Source: Prevotella sp.
GTDB taxonomy: Bacteria > Bacteroidota > Bacteroidia > Bacteroidales > Bacteroidaceae
Reading direction: 5' to 3'
Assembly (NCBI GenBank): GCA_017462915.1
Contig: JAFTQG010000050.1
Span: 1 to 64,000 of the forward strand
DNA length: 64,000 bases
In this document: in pieces, positions 1 through 7,629 of the stretch
Position numbering within the stretch: position 1 is the stretch's first letter
Layout: every line of letters begins with the position of its first letter
Translations under genes and position numbers: made by a program
The notes under the pieces: generated by a model
What the model was told of the DNA's origin: nothing
Database searches by the model: none
The model's input: only the letters and a program-made list of their open reading frames with translations

Positions 1-396
1 CAAAATAATTCTGTAACTTTGTCCTCGGTGATCATAGCGATTATTGTTTGTAATTCTTTGTATTTGAGCACTATAAAGTTACAACAATTTTCGCTAATCA
101 CCAAATTTTCAAGCACTTATAATTCGTCGAACTCACGTTATCATAATAAAGTAATTACTTAAATCTTGTATGTATAAAGTTTGTTCTTTTTGGCTGTTTC
201 CGCCTTGTCTCTCAGTCACATAGCCCGCTATGTTCCTTCGTTTCAAGACGAAAACATCTCAAAAATAGCTGCGCTTTATATCATACATTAATTTTGTTGA
301 CTTACTTAGTTTAATAAACTTTTGCGAAAATATTTTGGACACATTGTAGGGAATTAGTAACTTAGCATACATCATTCATATAAAAGGAGTCATAAC
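1..396. other. Intergenic region at window edge
   Basis: No coding region is visible. The stretch holds a TAACTTTG motif at 14-21 that could be a plus-strand -7 element, and an inverted-repeat element at 161-308 listed separately. A purine-rich AAAGGAG sequence lies about 10 bases before the ATG at 397 and is the likely ribosome binding site for the cysteine-rich gene. The sequence TAACTTAG at about 351-358 resembles a degenerate -7 motif for that gene. Confidence 0.5.
161..308. repeat. Inverted-repeat intergenic element with CATAGCCCGCTATG core
   Basis: The left arm TTGTATGTATAAAG (about 166-179) pairs with the right arm CTTTATATCATACA (274-287). A perfect 14-bp palindrome CATAGCCCGCTATG sits between them at 219-232. 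The same palindrome is found at 7261-7274 inside another inverted-repeat region, with partly similar flanks when read on the opposite strand. The right end, running from CATACATTAA to the CTTAC at 300-305, is almost identical to the end of the element at 59320-59426. It looks like a small non-autonomous mobile element or a structured intergenic repeat. No transposase is visible. Confidence 0.5.
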
Positions 397-783
397 ATGA
401 AAAAACTATTGATGATTATTGCGGTGCTGATGTGCGCCGTCACAGTAAACGCCCAGGATGTCAAGGTAGACACAGCGGCAGTATGTAATATGCAGATAGA
501 CTGTCAGAAGCAGTGCAAGAAGTCTTGTGACAAGAAGTCTGCTGATTGTCAGAAGCAGTGCAAGCAGGTTTGTGAGAAGAAGTCTGCTGATTGCCAGAAG
601 CAGTGCAAGCAGGTTTGCGAGAAGAAGTCTGCTGATTGTCAGAAGCAATGCAAGCAGGTTTGTGAGAAAAAGTCTGCTGATTGCCAGAAGCAGTGCAAGC
701 AGGTTTGCGAGAAGAAATCGGCCGATTGTGCAAAACAGTGCGAGAAATCTTGCGAGAACAAGTGCGTAAATGTCAAGAAATAA
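397..783 (+). CDS. Exported cysteine-rich 15-residue repeat protein
   Basis: The product is 128 residues. It starts with a clear signal peptide (MKKLLMIIAVLMCAVTVNA, cleavage near residue 19/20), so it should act in the periplasm or outside the cell. The mature part holds about 20 cysteines in roughly 109 residues, arranged as six C-x3-C-x3-C triplets (Cys 36/40/44, 51/55/59, 66/70/74, 81/85/89, 96/100/104, 111/115/119) with an exact 15-residue period. The remaining residues are mostly Lys, Gln, Asp and Glu. The 45-bp DNA units are nearly identical, which suggests recent repeat expansion. I do not recognise the family. A metal- or thiol-binding role, or a disulfide-linked helical rod, would fit the pattern but is inference. 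An AAAGGAG ribosome binding site precedes the ATG. purT follows after 33 bp on the same strand. Confidence 0.8.
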   Translation: MKKLLMIIAVLMCAVTVNAQDVKVDTAAVCNMQIDCQKQCKKSCDKKSADCQKQCKQVCEKKSADCQKQCKQVCEKKSADCQKQCKQVCEKKSADCQKQCKQVCEKKSADCAKQCEKSCENKCVNVKK

Positions 784-816
784 CAGTCCACTAACAACAA
801 TCAACATTTCATTCCG

Positions 817-1968
817 ATGAAGATTCTTTTGCTTGGCTCAGGAGAACTGGGTAAGGAGTTTGTTATTGCTGCAAAGCGCAAAGGCGTATATGTTGTGGCA
901 TGTGATAAGTATGACAATGCCCCTGCTATGCAGGTCGCTGACGAGCGTGAGGTGTTCTCCATGCTTGACGGCGACAAGTTGGCGGAGGTTGTCGAGAAGC
1001 ATCGTCCTGATATAATAGTCCCGGAGATAGAGGCCATACGTACCGAGCGTCTCTTCAACTTTGAGAAGCAGGGCATACAGGTAGTGCCGTCGGCACGTGC
1101 CGTCAACTATACCATGAACCGTCAGGCTATCCGAGACCTTGCGGCAAAGGAGCTCGGCCTGCGCACGGCCAAGTATTTCTACGCAAAGACCTTCGAGGAG
1201 CTTGAGGCGGCAAGCCGCGAGATAGGTTTCCCGTGTGTCATCAAGCCTCTTATGTCATCCTCCGGCCACGGCCAGTCTACTGTAAAATGTGCCGAGGAAC
1301 TGCGTCCTGCCTTTGATGCCGCTATGGCAGGAGCACGTGGCGATGTGCAGGAAGTCATCATAGAGGAGTTCATACATTTCACATCTGAGTTCACACTGCT
1401 CACCGTGACACAGAAAAACGGTCCTACACTCTTCTGCCCTCCGATAGGACATGTGCAGAAAGGCGGCGACTACCGTGAGTCATGGCAGCCGTATCAGATT
1501 TCAGACAAGGACCTGAAGGACGCCCAGGAGATGGCGGCAAAGGTCACTGCATCGCTCACAGGAGCAGGTATCTGGGGCGTGGAGTTCTTCCTCACCGAGA
1601 CAGGTGTGGTGTTCTCAGAGCTCTCCCCACGTCCGCATGACACAGGTATGGTGACCCTTGGCCATACGACAAACCTCTCCGAGTTTGAGCTGCATCTGCG
1701 TGCCGTCCTCGGTCTCCCTATCCATGACATCAAGCTGGAACACGCCGGAGCATCGGCAGTGGTGCTTGCCGACAAGGATTATGAGCATGTACCGGAGTAC
1801 AATCTCAAGGATGTCCTCTCTGAGGAGAATGCACGTATCCGCATCTTCGGCAAGCCTGAGGCGCACAAGGGCCGTCGTATGGGCGTGGTACTCACATACG
1901 GTGACCTTGAGAACGGCACGGACTGTCTGCGCGACAAGGCAAAGCGTCTCGCCGAGACAGTGCTTTAA
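817..1968 (+). CDS. purT: Formate-dependent phosphoribosylglycinamide formyltransferase (PurT)
   Basis: Predicted to formylate GAR to FGAR with ATP and formate, the third step of purine synthesis, in the cytoplasm. The 383-residue length is close to the usual ~390. The N-terminus [14 protein letters not shown] is the Rossmann-like GSGELGKE motif of PurT. The ATP-grasp domain follows, with [12 protein letters not shown] around residues 147-158 as the glycine-rich ATP loop and a metal-binding stretch [24 protein letters not shown] near residues 250-275. It lies between the cysteine-rich gene and the Mrp-type ATPase, with 57 bp before the latter, so a three-gene transcript is plausible. No separate promoter is visible. 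Confidence 0.96.
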   Translation: MKILLLGSGELGKEFVIAAKRKGVYVVACDKYDNAPAMQVADEREVFSMLDGDKLAEVVEKHRPDIIVPEIEAIRTERLFNFEKQGIQVVPSARAVNYTMNRQAIRDLAAKELGLRTAKYFYAKTFEELEAASREIGFPCVIKPLMSSSGHGQSTVKCAEELRPAFDAAMAGARGDVQEVIIEEFIHFTSEFTLLTVTQKNGPTLFCPPIGHVQKGGDYRESWQPYQISDKDLKDAQEMAAKVTASLTGAGIWGVEFFLTETGVVFSELSPRPHDTGMVTLGHTTNLSEFELHLRAVLGLPIHDIKLEHAGASAVVLADKDYEHVPEYNLKDVLSEENARIRIFGKPEAHKGRRMGVVLTYGDLENGTDCLRDKAKRLAETVL

Positions 1969-2025
1969 TCCTTTCTCCAAAGGCGGAAAGAAACGAGAAA
2001 AGAGCATAAAAAACGAACATTACTT

Positions 2026-3081
2026 ATGACATTGTATCCTAAACTTATCACCGACGCCCTCGCCACCGTGACCTATGCAGGCACGAAGAAGAATCTCATT
2101 GAAAGCGAGATGCTTGTCGATGACATCCGCATAGACGGCATGAAGGTGTCGTTCACCCTCCTCTTCCCGAGAGAGACAGACCCGTTTCTCAAGTCTACGG
2201 TGAAGGCTGCCGAGGCGGCTATCCACTACCATGTAGGCAAGGAGGTGGAGGTGACGATAAAGACAGAGTACCAGACGAAGCCGTGTCCGAAGGAGGATAA
2301 GTATCTTACCGATATGAAAATCATAGCGGTAAGCTCAGGAAAAGGCGGTGTGGGCAAGTCTACCGTCTCTGTGAATATCGCTGTTGCCATGGCGCGCCTC
2401 GGATATAAGGTGGGACTGCTTGATACAGATATCTTCGGTCCTTCCATACCGAAGATGTTCGGGTGTGAGGATGCGCGCCCGTATGCAGTGGAGGTAGACG
2501 GCAGACAGCTCATAGAACCTATAGAGAAATTTGGCGTAAAGCTGCTCTCAATAGGCTTCTTCGTGTCTCCGGAGACTGCGACGCTGTGGCGTGGCGGCAT
2601 GGCATGCTCGGCACTGAAGCAGCTTATCTGCGACTCAAACTGGGCGGACATAGACTATCTTATCCTCGATACTCCTCCCGGCACGAGCGATATCCATCTG
2701 TCTCTGCTGCAGATACTGAACATCACAGGTGCTGTGATTGTCTCCACTCCGCAGCAGGTGGCACTGGCAGACGCACGCAAGGGCATCGACATGTACCAGA
2801 ACGACAAGGTCAATGTCCCTATCCTCGGACTTGTAGAGAATATGGCATATTTCACGCCTGCCGAACTGCCCGAGAACAAGTATTACATCTTCGGAAAGGA
2901 CGGATGCAGGCATCTTGCCGAGCAGCTTGGCCTTCCGCTTCTTGCACAGATACCTATCGTGCAGAGTATCTGTGAGAAGGGCGATGACGGTGTCCCTGCG
3001 GCAATGGATGTCGCCTCACCTACAGGTCAGGCGTTCCTCGCTCTCGCACAGGGCATAGTCTCTAAGGTGCGCCTCCTTTGA
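2026..3081 (+). CDS. apbC: Mrp/NBP35-family P-loop ATPase, Fe-S cluster carrier
   Basis: The protein (351 residues) is predicted to assemble or carry iron-sulfur clusters in the cytoplasm. Residues 1-85 form a MIP18/DUF59-like domain. A deviant Walker A GKGGVGKS lies at 105-112, followed by the LLDTDIFGPS switch-like segment (131-140) and ILDTPPGTSD, all typical of Mrp/ApbC. The C-terminal CxxC that bridges the cluster in well-studied Mrp proteins is absent: the matching stretch reads ENMAYFTPAELPENKYYIFG, as I recall for other Bacteroidetes homologues. A strong terminator follows at 3119-3156, so this gene ends its transcript. Confidence 0.93.
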   Translation: MTLYPKLITDALATVTYAGTKKNLIESEMLVDDIRIDGMKVSFTLLFPRETDPFLKSTVKAAEAAIHYHVGKEVEVTIKTEYQTKPCPKEDKYLTDMKIIAVSSGKGGVGKSTVSVNIAVAMARLGYKVGLLDTDIFGPSIPKMFGCEDARPYAVEVDGRQLIEPIEKFGVKLLSIGFFVSPETATLWRGGMACSALKQLICDSNWADIDYLILDTPPGTSDIHLSLLQILNITGAVIVSTPQQVALADARKGIDMYQNDKVNVPILGLVENMAYFTPAELPENKYYIFGKDGCRHLAEQLGLPLLAQIPIVQSICEKGDDGVPAAMDVASPTGQAFLALAQGIVSKVRLL

Positions 3082-3118
3082 TAGGGACAAGGCGCGGGGA
3101 CACAGACGATTATAACAT

Positions 3119-3156
3119 AAAAAGGGTCGGCTTCATTCAAGAGGCCGGCCCTTTTG
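3119..3156 (+). terminator. Rho-independent terminator after the Mrp gene
   Basis: The arms AAAGGGTCGGC (3121-3131) and GCCGGCCCTTTT (about 3144-3155) form an 11-bp stem with one G:U pair and a T run at the 3' end. It lies between the plus-strand Mrp gene and the 3' end of the minus-strand acetyltransferase, so it may serve both. Confidence 0.8.
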
Positions 3157-3207
3157 TGTTGCTGTCAGATGGCTTTTGCATTGTTGCCAGACGGCTTTTG
3201 AGTTATT

Positions 3208-3897
3208 TCAGACGGAGAGATGGCGTATCTCATGTTGCAGGTTATCAAGAAACCGGGCGGCGTGTGCGCCGTCCATCTGTGTATGATGAAACTGGAAGGA
3301 CACAGTCAGGCGTGTCCTGAAGAGGCCTTTGCGGTATCTTCCCCATATCAGGAAGGGGTTGTTGTAGACACCGCTGTACATGCCTACGGCCATGTCTATG
3401 TCGGCGAATGCCATGCATGATGTGCCGATGACCATGCTGTCCGTGATGTCATGGCTTGTGCATGTCTCAGCCACATTCCTTGTCAGGCGCAGGTAGTCGG
3501 CGGAGAATGTCGCAAGGTCTTCTGAGAAAGGGATGTCGCACGAACTGACCTCGCCGTCTCTGTTGAGCACGATGGTGTTCACGGCGATGCTCTCGTATTG
3601 CATCAGCTTTCTGCCGACGGGCAACAGGTAGAACTCCTTTATCCGGCTTGCCGCCTTGCCTATACACCAGCACATCAGCATATTGAAGCCTGTATACATG
3701 TCTCTGTGGCTGTCGTTGTGCACCGCTTTCCTGCATAAAAGGCATGAAAGGGCGTGCCGGAAGCCGCCTTTCCTGCTGAGTCTTACGAGACGTGACACGT
3801 CAAGTGTCTTTACAAATGTCACCATTGGCATCGGAGCGTCCATCCATGCCTCAAACGCGTATGCACGGGTAGTGTCCCGGGGATTGATTTCTTTCAT
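3208..3897 (-). CDS. Chloramphenicol acetyltransferase-like protein (CatA family)
   Basis: A probable acetyl-CoA-dependent O-acetyltransferase of the trimeric CAT fold. The C-terminal part carries HHTQMDGAHAARFLDNLQ, which matches the catalytic HHxxxDG motif of type A CATs, and the N-terminal half shows the usual R-x-Y-x-F-x-W-like opening. The reading frame extends upstream to a TTG at 3918, but the ATG at 3897 (MKEINPRDT) gives about 229 residues, nearer to the family size, and is preferred. The true substrate is unknown and resistance to chloramphenicol cannot be claimed: many CatA-like housekeeping proteins in Bacteroidetes have no known drug target. A TACCTTTG -7 motif lies upstream on the same strand at 3966-3973. 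Confidence 0.8.
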   Translation of the reverse strand: MKEINPRDTTRAYAFEAWMDAPMPMVTFVKTLDVSRLVRLSRKGGFRHALSCLLCRKAVHNDSHRDMYTGFNMLMCWCIGKAASRIKEFYLLPVGRKLMQYESIAVNTIVLNRDGEVSSCDIPFSEDLATFSADYLRLTRNVAETCTSHDITDSMVIGTSCMAFADIDMAVGMYSGVYNNPFLIWGRYRKGLFRTRLTVSFQFHHTQMDGAHAARFLDNLQHEIRHLSV

Positions 3898-3965
3898 TGT
3901 TTTCTCTGCAAAAGTCAATGCAAACCGAACGCAATGGAGCTTGCTCCGGCGTAGCTTAACTTATG

Positions 3966-3973
3966 CAAAGGTA
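3966..3973 (-). promoter_or_regulatory. -7 promoter motif for the CAT-like gene
   Basis: The minus strand reads TACCTTTG, an exact TAnnTTTG Bacteroidetes -7 box, about 70 bases before the chosen ATG. No clear -33 TTTG is seen. Confidence 0.5.
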
Positions 3974-4069
3974 ATGCTTTTTCTTGAAACTCTCGGCATG
4001 GTTATAAGTAATCTTGAAGATTTTTTGAAAAAAAACATTGTTTGCAACTGAATTGCAAAACATTTTATA

Positions 4070-4077
4070 TAATTTTG
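4070..4077 (+). promoter_or_regulatory. -7 promoter motif for the metal permease gene
   Basis: TAATTTTG matches TAnnTTTG exactly. TTG-containing sequence occurs upstream (TTTG at 4041-4044, TTGC at 4053-4056), though neither has ideal spacing. A leader of about 105 nt would precede the ATG at 4187. Confidence 0.55.
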
Positions 4078-4186
4078 CAACAGAAAACGGGAATATGGAG
4101 GTCACGGCGCTATACCTTCCGTCCCCGTAACGAACAGAAAAACAGTTATAAAACCAGTATTAAAACAGAAAAAAACATAGAATATC

Positions 4187-5500
4187 ATGATTCAGGAAAT
4201 ACTCTCAGACTACGTGCAGTCGTTCTGGCATCTCCTTTGCGAGATGGCACCATATCTCCTTTTGGGCTTCTTCATTGCCGGGCTGTTACAGGCTTTCGTG
4301 CCGCGCAGCATGTTCTCACGTCATCTTGCCTCCAACGACTGGAAGTCGGTGGTAAAGGCGGCACTCCTTGGAATACCGCTCCCGTTGTGCTCGTGCGGCG
4401 TGATTCCCACAACGGCGGCATTACGTCGCGAGGGAGCATCGAAAGGTGCGGCAACATCATTCCTCATAGCCACTCCGCAGACAGGTGTCGACAGCATCAT
4501 GGCAACATACTCCGTGCTTGGCCCGGCGTTTGCCGTCATCCGTCCTATTGCTGCCCTTGTGACATCGTTTTTCGGAGGAGCTCTTGTCAACAGGCTTGAC
4601 GGTGACAGTGAGAAAAAGGGTGCTGAGGCTACAGAAGAGACACCGATGACGGAGTGTAAGGACGGTTGCTGTCACAGCCATGAGCACGACCACGACGCCT
4701 CGTTTACGTCACGCATGAAGTCTGCCCTTAACTACGGTTTCGTGGAGATGCTTCAGGACGTAGGCAAATGGCTGTTTATCGGTCTCCTCATCGCGGCCTT
4801 CATCACAGTGGCAGTGCCTACACAGTTTTTTGAGATGTTCTCGGGAAATACCCTTGTGAGCATGGCTCTTGTGCTGCTTGTGGCTATTCCTATGTATCTC
4901 TGCGCCACGGGAAGCATCCCTATCGCCGTCTCGCTGATGATGAAAGGCCTCTCTCCAGGCACAGCCCTTGTCATGCTGATGGCAGGTCCGGCAAGCAACG
5001 CCGCCTCAATCCTTGTCGTGCGCAAGATTATGGGACGCAAGACACTCTGCATATACCTCGCATCGATAATCTTCGGTTCGGTCGTCTGCGGCCTTGCTAT
5101 GGACTATCTCATGCCACGCGAGTGGTTTGCGCTGTCGCCTATGGGCATGATGGCAGACGGCTGCTGTGAGGAAGGAGGCCCCGGTTTCGTGGAGATAGCT
5201 TCCGGCGTGATACTCCTTGTGCTCCTTGCCAATGCCTTCATTTTCCGTCGCGGACACAGCCATCACAGTCATGAGACAGCAGAGACGGCTGCTGTACCGC
5301 CGGTATTCAAGATAAAGGTTGACGGCATGACATGTTCACACTGCCGTGCCAGTGTGGCAGGTGCCGTGCAGGCTGTCGCCGGTGTGGAGCGTGCGGATAT
5401 CATGCTTGACCGCGGCGAGGTGCATGTATGGGGCACATGTACTGCGGAATCTGTGCTGAAAGCCATTGATGCCGCAGGCTTCGAGTGCCGCCTACTGTAA
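4187..5500 (+). CDS. SO_0444-type Cu/Zn efflux permease with C-terminal HMA domain
   Basis: An integral inner-membrane protein of 437 residues in the DUF318/YraQ permease superfamily, predicted to export metal ions. It has two membrane halves. The first contains LPLCSCGVIPT with Cys68/Cys70 near residues 65-75, and the second the matching YLCATGSIPIAVSL segment. A cytoplasmic loop is rich in possible metal ligands (DGCCHSHEHDHD, residues 159-170), and another His cluster (HSHHSHE) precedes the last domain. The C-terminal ~70 residues form a heavy-metal-associated domain with GMTCSHC at 380-386. This layout matches the family named SO_0444 Cu/Zn efflux transporter. The substrate is inferred from the family and motifs. 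The gene follows its own TAATTTTG promoter. Confidence 0.85.
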   Translation: MIQEILSDYVQSFWHLLCEMAPYLLLGFFIAGLLQAFVPRSMFSRHLASNDWKSVVKAALLGIPLPLCSCGVIPTTAALRREGASKGAATSFLIATPQTGVDSIMATYSVLGPAFAVIRPIAALVTSFFGGALVNRLDGDSEKKGAEATEETPMTECKDGCCHSHEHDHDASFTSRMKSALNYGFVEMLQDVGKWLFIGLLIAAFITVAVPTQFFEMFSGNTLVSMALVLLVAIPMYLCATGSIPIAVSLMMKGLSPGTALVMLMAGPASNAASILVVRKIMGRKTLCIYLASIIFGSVVCGLAMDYLMPREWFALSPMGMMADGCCEEGGPGFVEIASGVILLVLLANAFIFRRGHSHHSHETAETAAVPPVFKIKVDGMTCSHCRASVAGAVQAVAGVERADIMLDRGEVHVWGTCTAESVLKAIDAAGFECRLL

Positions 5501-5506
5501 GGGAGC

Positions 5507-5600
5507 AACCCTAACCCTAACCTTAACCCTAACATTGGCCTTGACCTTAACGGACAAAAACCGCTTAACCGCCAAACCGTACAACCGTAAAACCGCCCCT
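5507..5600 (+). repeat. Telomere-like CCCTAA and degenerate AACCG repeats
   Basis: Positions 5507-5533 hold four copies of a hexamer close to CCCTAA. They grade into AACCGNN-type repeats up to about 5597. Similar AACCG-rich tracts are found at 25212-25265 and, on the other strand, at 32761-32912. The tract lies between the metal permease stop and the regulator start and stays open in the regulator frame (a Thr-Leu repeat), which extends that frame artificially upstream. Confidence 0.6.
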
Positions 5601-5606
5601 TATGCA

Positions 5607-7115
5607 ATGAATAGAATAACGCCCTTTACAGTAACGGCCTTGCTCGTACTGCTCATGGTTTCCTGTTCCGAGAGCAGGAAACCATGGCGCATAGGTGTGT
5701 CCCAATGCAGTGAGGACATCTGGCGTCACAAGCAGAACGGCGAACTTATAATCGGCGGATATGTGGACAATGCCGTCGAACTCGAGTTTCTTTCTGCCGA
5801 TGACAGTGACGAACGGCAGATAGAGCAGATAAACCATTTCATAGAAGAGAAGGTGGATCTGCTTATCGTCGCCCCGAATTCCGCTGCCAGTCTTACACCT
5901 GTAATAGACAAGGCATACGACAGTGGCATACCTGTCATCCTCTTTGACCGCCGTACGAACAGCGACAAATACACGGCTTATATCAGTGCCGACAACTATG
6001 CCATAGGCAATACCATGGGCAAGCTCATTGCCCGCGACATGAAGGGCAAGGGCACTTTGGTTGAGATTACAGGTCTTAAAGGTTCTTCGCCGGCGAAAGA
6101 AAGGCATCGCGGCTTTGCCGATGCTATTGCTGAGTATCCGCAGATAAGGCTGATTTCCTCCGAACTCGGCGACTGGACGGAGGAGAGCGGCAGCAAGGCG
6201 ATGGCGGAGGTGTTGAAGCATGACAGGGATATCGACTGCATATTCGGCCATAACGACCGCCTTGCCCTTGGCGCAAGAAATGTTGCGCTGAAGCATGGAC
6301 TCAGAAACATAAAATATTACGGTGTGGATGCCCTTCCTGTTCCAGGAGGCGGTATAGAGCAAGTGCAGAAGGGCGTGTTCGAGGCAACGTATATCTATCC
6401 TACACAAGGTCTTGAGGTGATGCGCCTTGCACGCAAGATTCTCAACGGAGAGAAATATGAGCGTTACAACAAGCTGCATTCTTCGGTGGTCGACAAGTCC
6501 AATGCCGACCTCCTGCTGACACAGCATCGTGAGATGGAGCGTGTCGGCAACGACATCAAGACGATACATGCCAAGGTGGATGAGTATTTCACTCAAGTCA
6601 ATCTTCAGCAGAAGATAATCATCGGTTTCATCGTGGTTCTTGTCATTATCGTCACCCTGTGCGTACTGACATACCGCTTTTATATAGCCAAGGTCATGGT
6701 AAATGAAGAGGTGGCAAAGGAGGTCGTGTCGCCCATGGCAAGCATCCCCTCGCCCGAAACGTCTGGGAATGACAAGCAGGCAGTGCCGGTACCGAACACT
6801 TTCCTTGACCGTTTCCGCTCGATATTGCAGCAGAATCTTCAGGATGCCGACTTCAATGTTGAACGCATAGGCGAGGAGATGGGCATGAGCCGCGTGCAGC
6901 TCTACCGCAAGATAAAGGCCTTGACGGGCATGACTCCCGTGGAACTTCTCCGCAAGGCGCGTGTGGCGCGCGGTAAGCAGCTCCTTGAGTCAACAGACCG
7001 TTCCGTCTCGGAGATTGCCTACGATGTCGGATTCACAGCCCCTTCCTATTTCGCCAAATGCTTCAAGGACGAGTTCGGCATAAGTCCCGGGGAGTTTAGG
7101 GGAACGAATAAATAA
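5607..7115 (+). CDS. Membrane-spanning regulator: periplasmic sugar-binding domain + TM + AraC HTH
   Basis: From the ATG at 5607 the protein has 502 residues. Residues 1-20 are a signal/anchor sequence with a marginal lipobox ending at Cys20. Residues 27-300 are a ribose-binding/LacI-type periplasmic domain (NHFIEEKVDLLIVAPNSAAS, then the DRR motif near 114-116). One strong TM helix spans about 337-359 and an AraC-type double HTH lies at about 400-498 (IGEEMGMSRVQLYRKIKALT). No histidine kinase, ATPase or receiver domain lies between TM and HTH, unlike the hybrid two-component sensors such as BT1754 that sense fructose in Bacteroides. It is therefore predicted to be a one-component membrane-bound transcription factor. 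Its nearness to the fructan locus suggests that target, but an unrelated ATPase gene lies between. Upstream codons back to 5466 are repeat-derived, so the internal ATG was chosen. Confidence 0.85.
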   Translation: MNRITPFTVTALLVLLMVSCSESRKPWRIGVSQCSEDIWRHKQNGELIIGGYVDNAVELEFLSADDSDERQIEQINHFIEEKVDLLIVAPNSAASLTPVIDKAYDSGIPVILFDRRTNSDKYTAYISADNYAIGNTMGKLIARDMKGKGTLVEITGLKGSSPAKERHRGFADAIAEYPQIRLISSELGDWTEESGSKAMAEVLKHDRDIDCIFGHNDRLALGARNVALKHGLRNIKYYGVDALPVPGGGIEQVQKGVFEATYIYPTQGLEVMRLARKILNGEKYERYNKLHSSVVDKSNADLLLTQHREMERVGNDIKTIHAKVDEYFTQVNLQQKIIIGFIVVLVIIVTLCVLTYRFYIAKVMVNEEVAKEVVSPMASIPSPETSGNDKQAVPVPNTFLDRFRSILQQNLQDADFNVERIGEEMGMSRVQLYRKIKALTGMTPVELLRKARVARGKQLLESTDRSVSEIAYDVGFTAPSYFAKCFKDEFGISPGEFRGTNK

Positions 7116-7125
7116 GCTCTAAATT

Positions 7126-7425
7126 TAATATCGGATTGTGTTAAACGATACTATATAAGATGGCTACACTTTAATCATATTGGATTTAACACACATCGGC
7201 CATTAGTTTTCACTTCGTTTTATTTTTATCTCCGTTGTATTGCAACCATTTCGTCGAAGGCATAGCGGGCTATGTCGAGACGGGACGGGAAGCAAGGCAG
7301 CGAAGAGAAAGGCGAAACGAATGAAAAGACCGTATAACAGTAACAGAACATTACCTTATGTCGGTCTAATGACCGATTTGGGTTTAAGTGTTATCTCCAT
7401 GAAATGTAGTATCGTTTAATTTTGT
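7126..7425. repeat. Long inverted-repeat element with CATAGCGGGCTATG core
   Basis: TTAAACGATACTA near 7142-7154 reappears inverted as TAGTATCGTTTAA at about 7406-7419, and the similarity extends inward for some 40 bp with mismatches. Near the centre (7261-7274) is the 14-bp palindrome CATAGCGGGCTATG, identical to the one at 219-232. The rest of the spacer shows no gene. It is probably a miniature mobile element or structured intergenic repeat. Confidence 0.5.
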
Positions 7426-7500
7426 TTGTCTACTACTAAAATAAATTTTATTCTTGTCATTTTTTTTCCTGTTTTTATTCTTTATTGCAGAAAAAAATAT

Positions 7501-7508
7501 TAACTTTG
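7501..7508 (+). promoter_or_regulatory. -7 promoter motif for the DUF4143-type ATPase
   Basis: TAACTTTG is an exact TAnnTTTG match. It lies just before the 33-bp tandem repeats, so these would form the 5' untranslated leader of the gene at 7630. Confidence 0.55.
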
Positions 7509-7514
7509 CGGTAG

Positions 7515-7600
7515 AAAGTCGTTTGGAAAACGTGCATGATTTGACAAAAAGTCGCTTGAAAAACGTGCATAAATCGGCAAAAAGTCGTTCGGAAAACGTG
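7515..7600 (+). repeat. Three 33-bp tandem repeats in an ATPase leader
   Basis: The units begin with GTCG at 7518, 7551 and 7584, an exact 33-bp period, and share AAAGTCG then GAAAACGTG. In units 1 and 3 a small hairpin is possible (CGTTT-GGA-AAACG and CGTT-CGGA-AACG), while unit 2 is weaker. They lie between the -7 motif at 7501 and the start codon at 7630. Confidence 0.7.
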
Positions 7601-7629
7601 TAAAAATATATTAACAGATTAAGTATCAA

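Noticed and set aside
397-783. CRISPR array, because of the regular 45-bp repeats
   Set aside because: The repeats are coding, contiguous without unique spacers, and in frame with a signal peptide.
5507-5533. Human telomeric contamination
   Set aside because: Only about four imperfect units, embedded in bacterial sequence and grading into AACCG repeats also seen elsewhere in the window.
5565-6596. 343-codon minus-strand reading frame
   Set aside because: Antisense to the periplasmic domain of the membrane regulator.
7384-7629. 81-codon minus-strand frame with CTF-RL repeats
   Set aside because: The 11-residue periodicity only reflects the 33-bp repeats, and it runs against the promoter of the ATPase gene.
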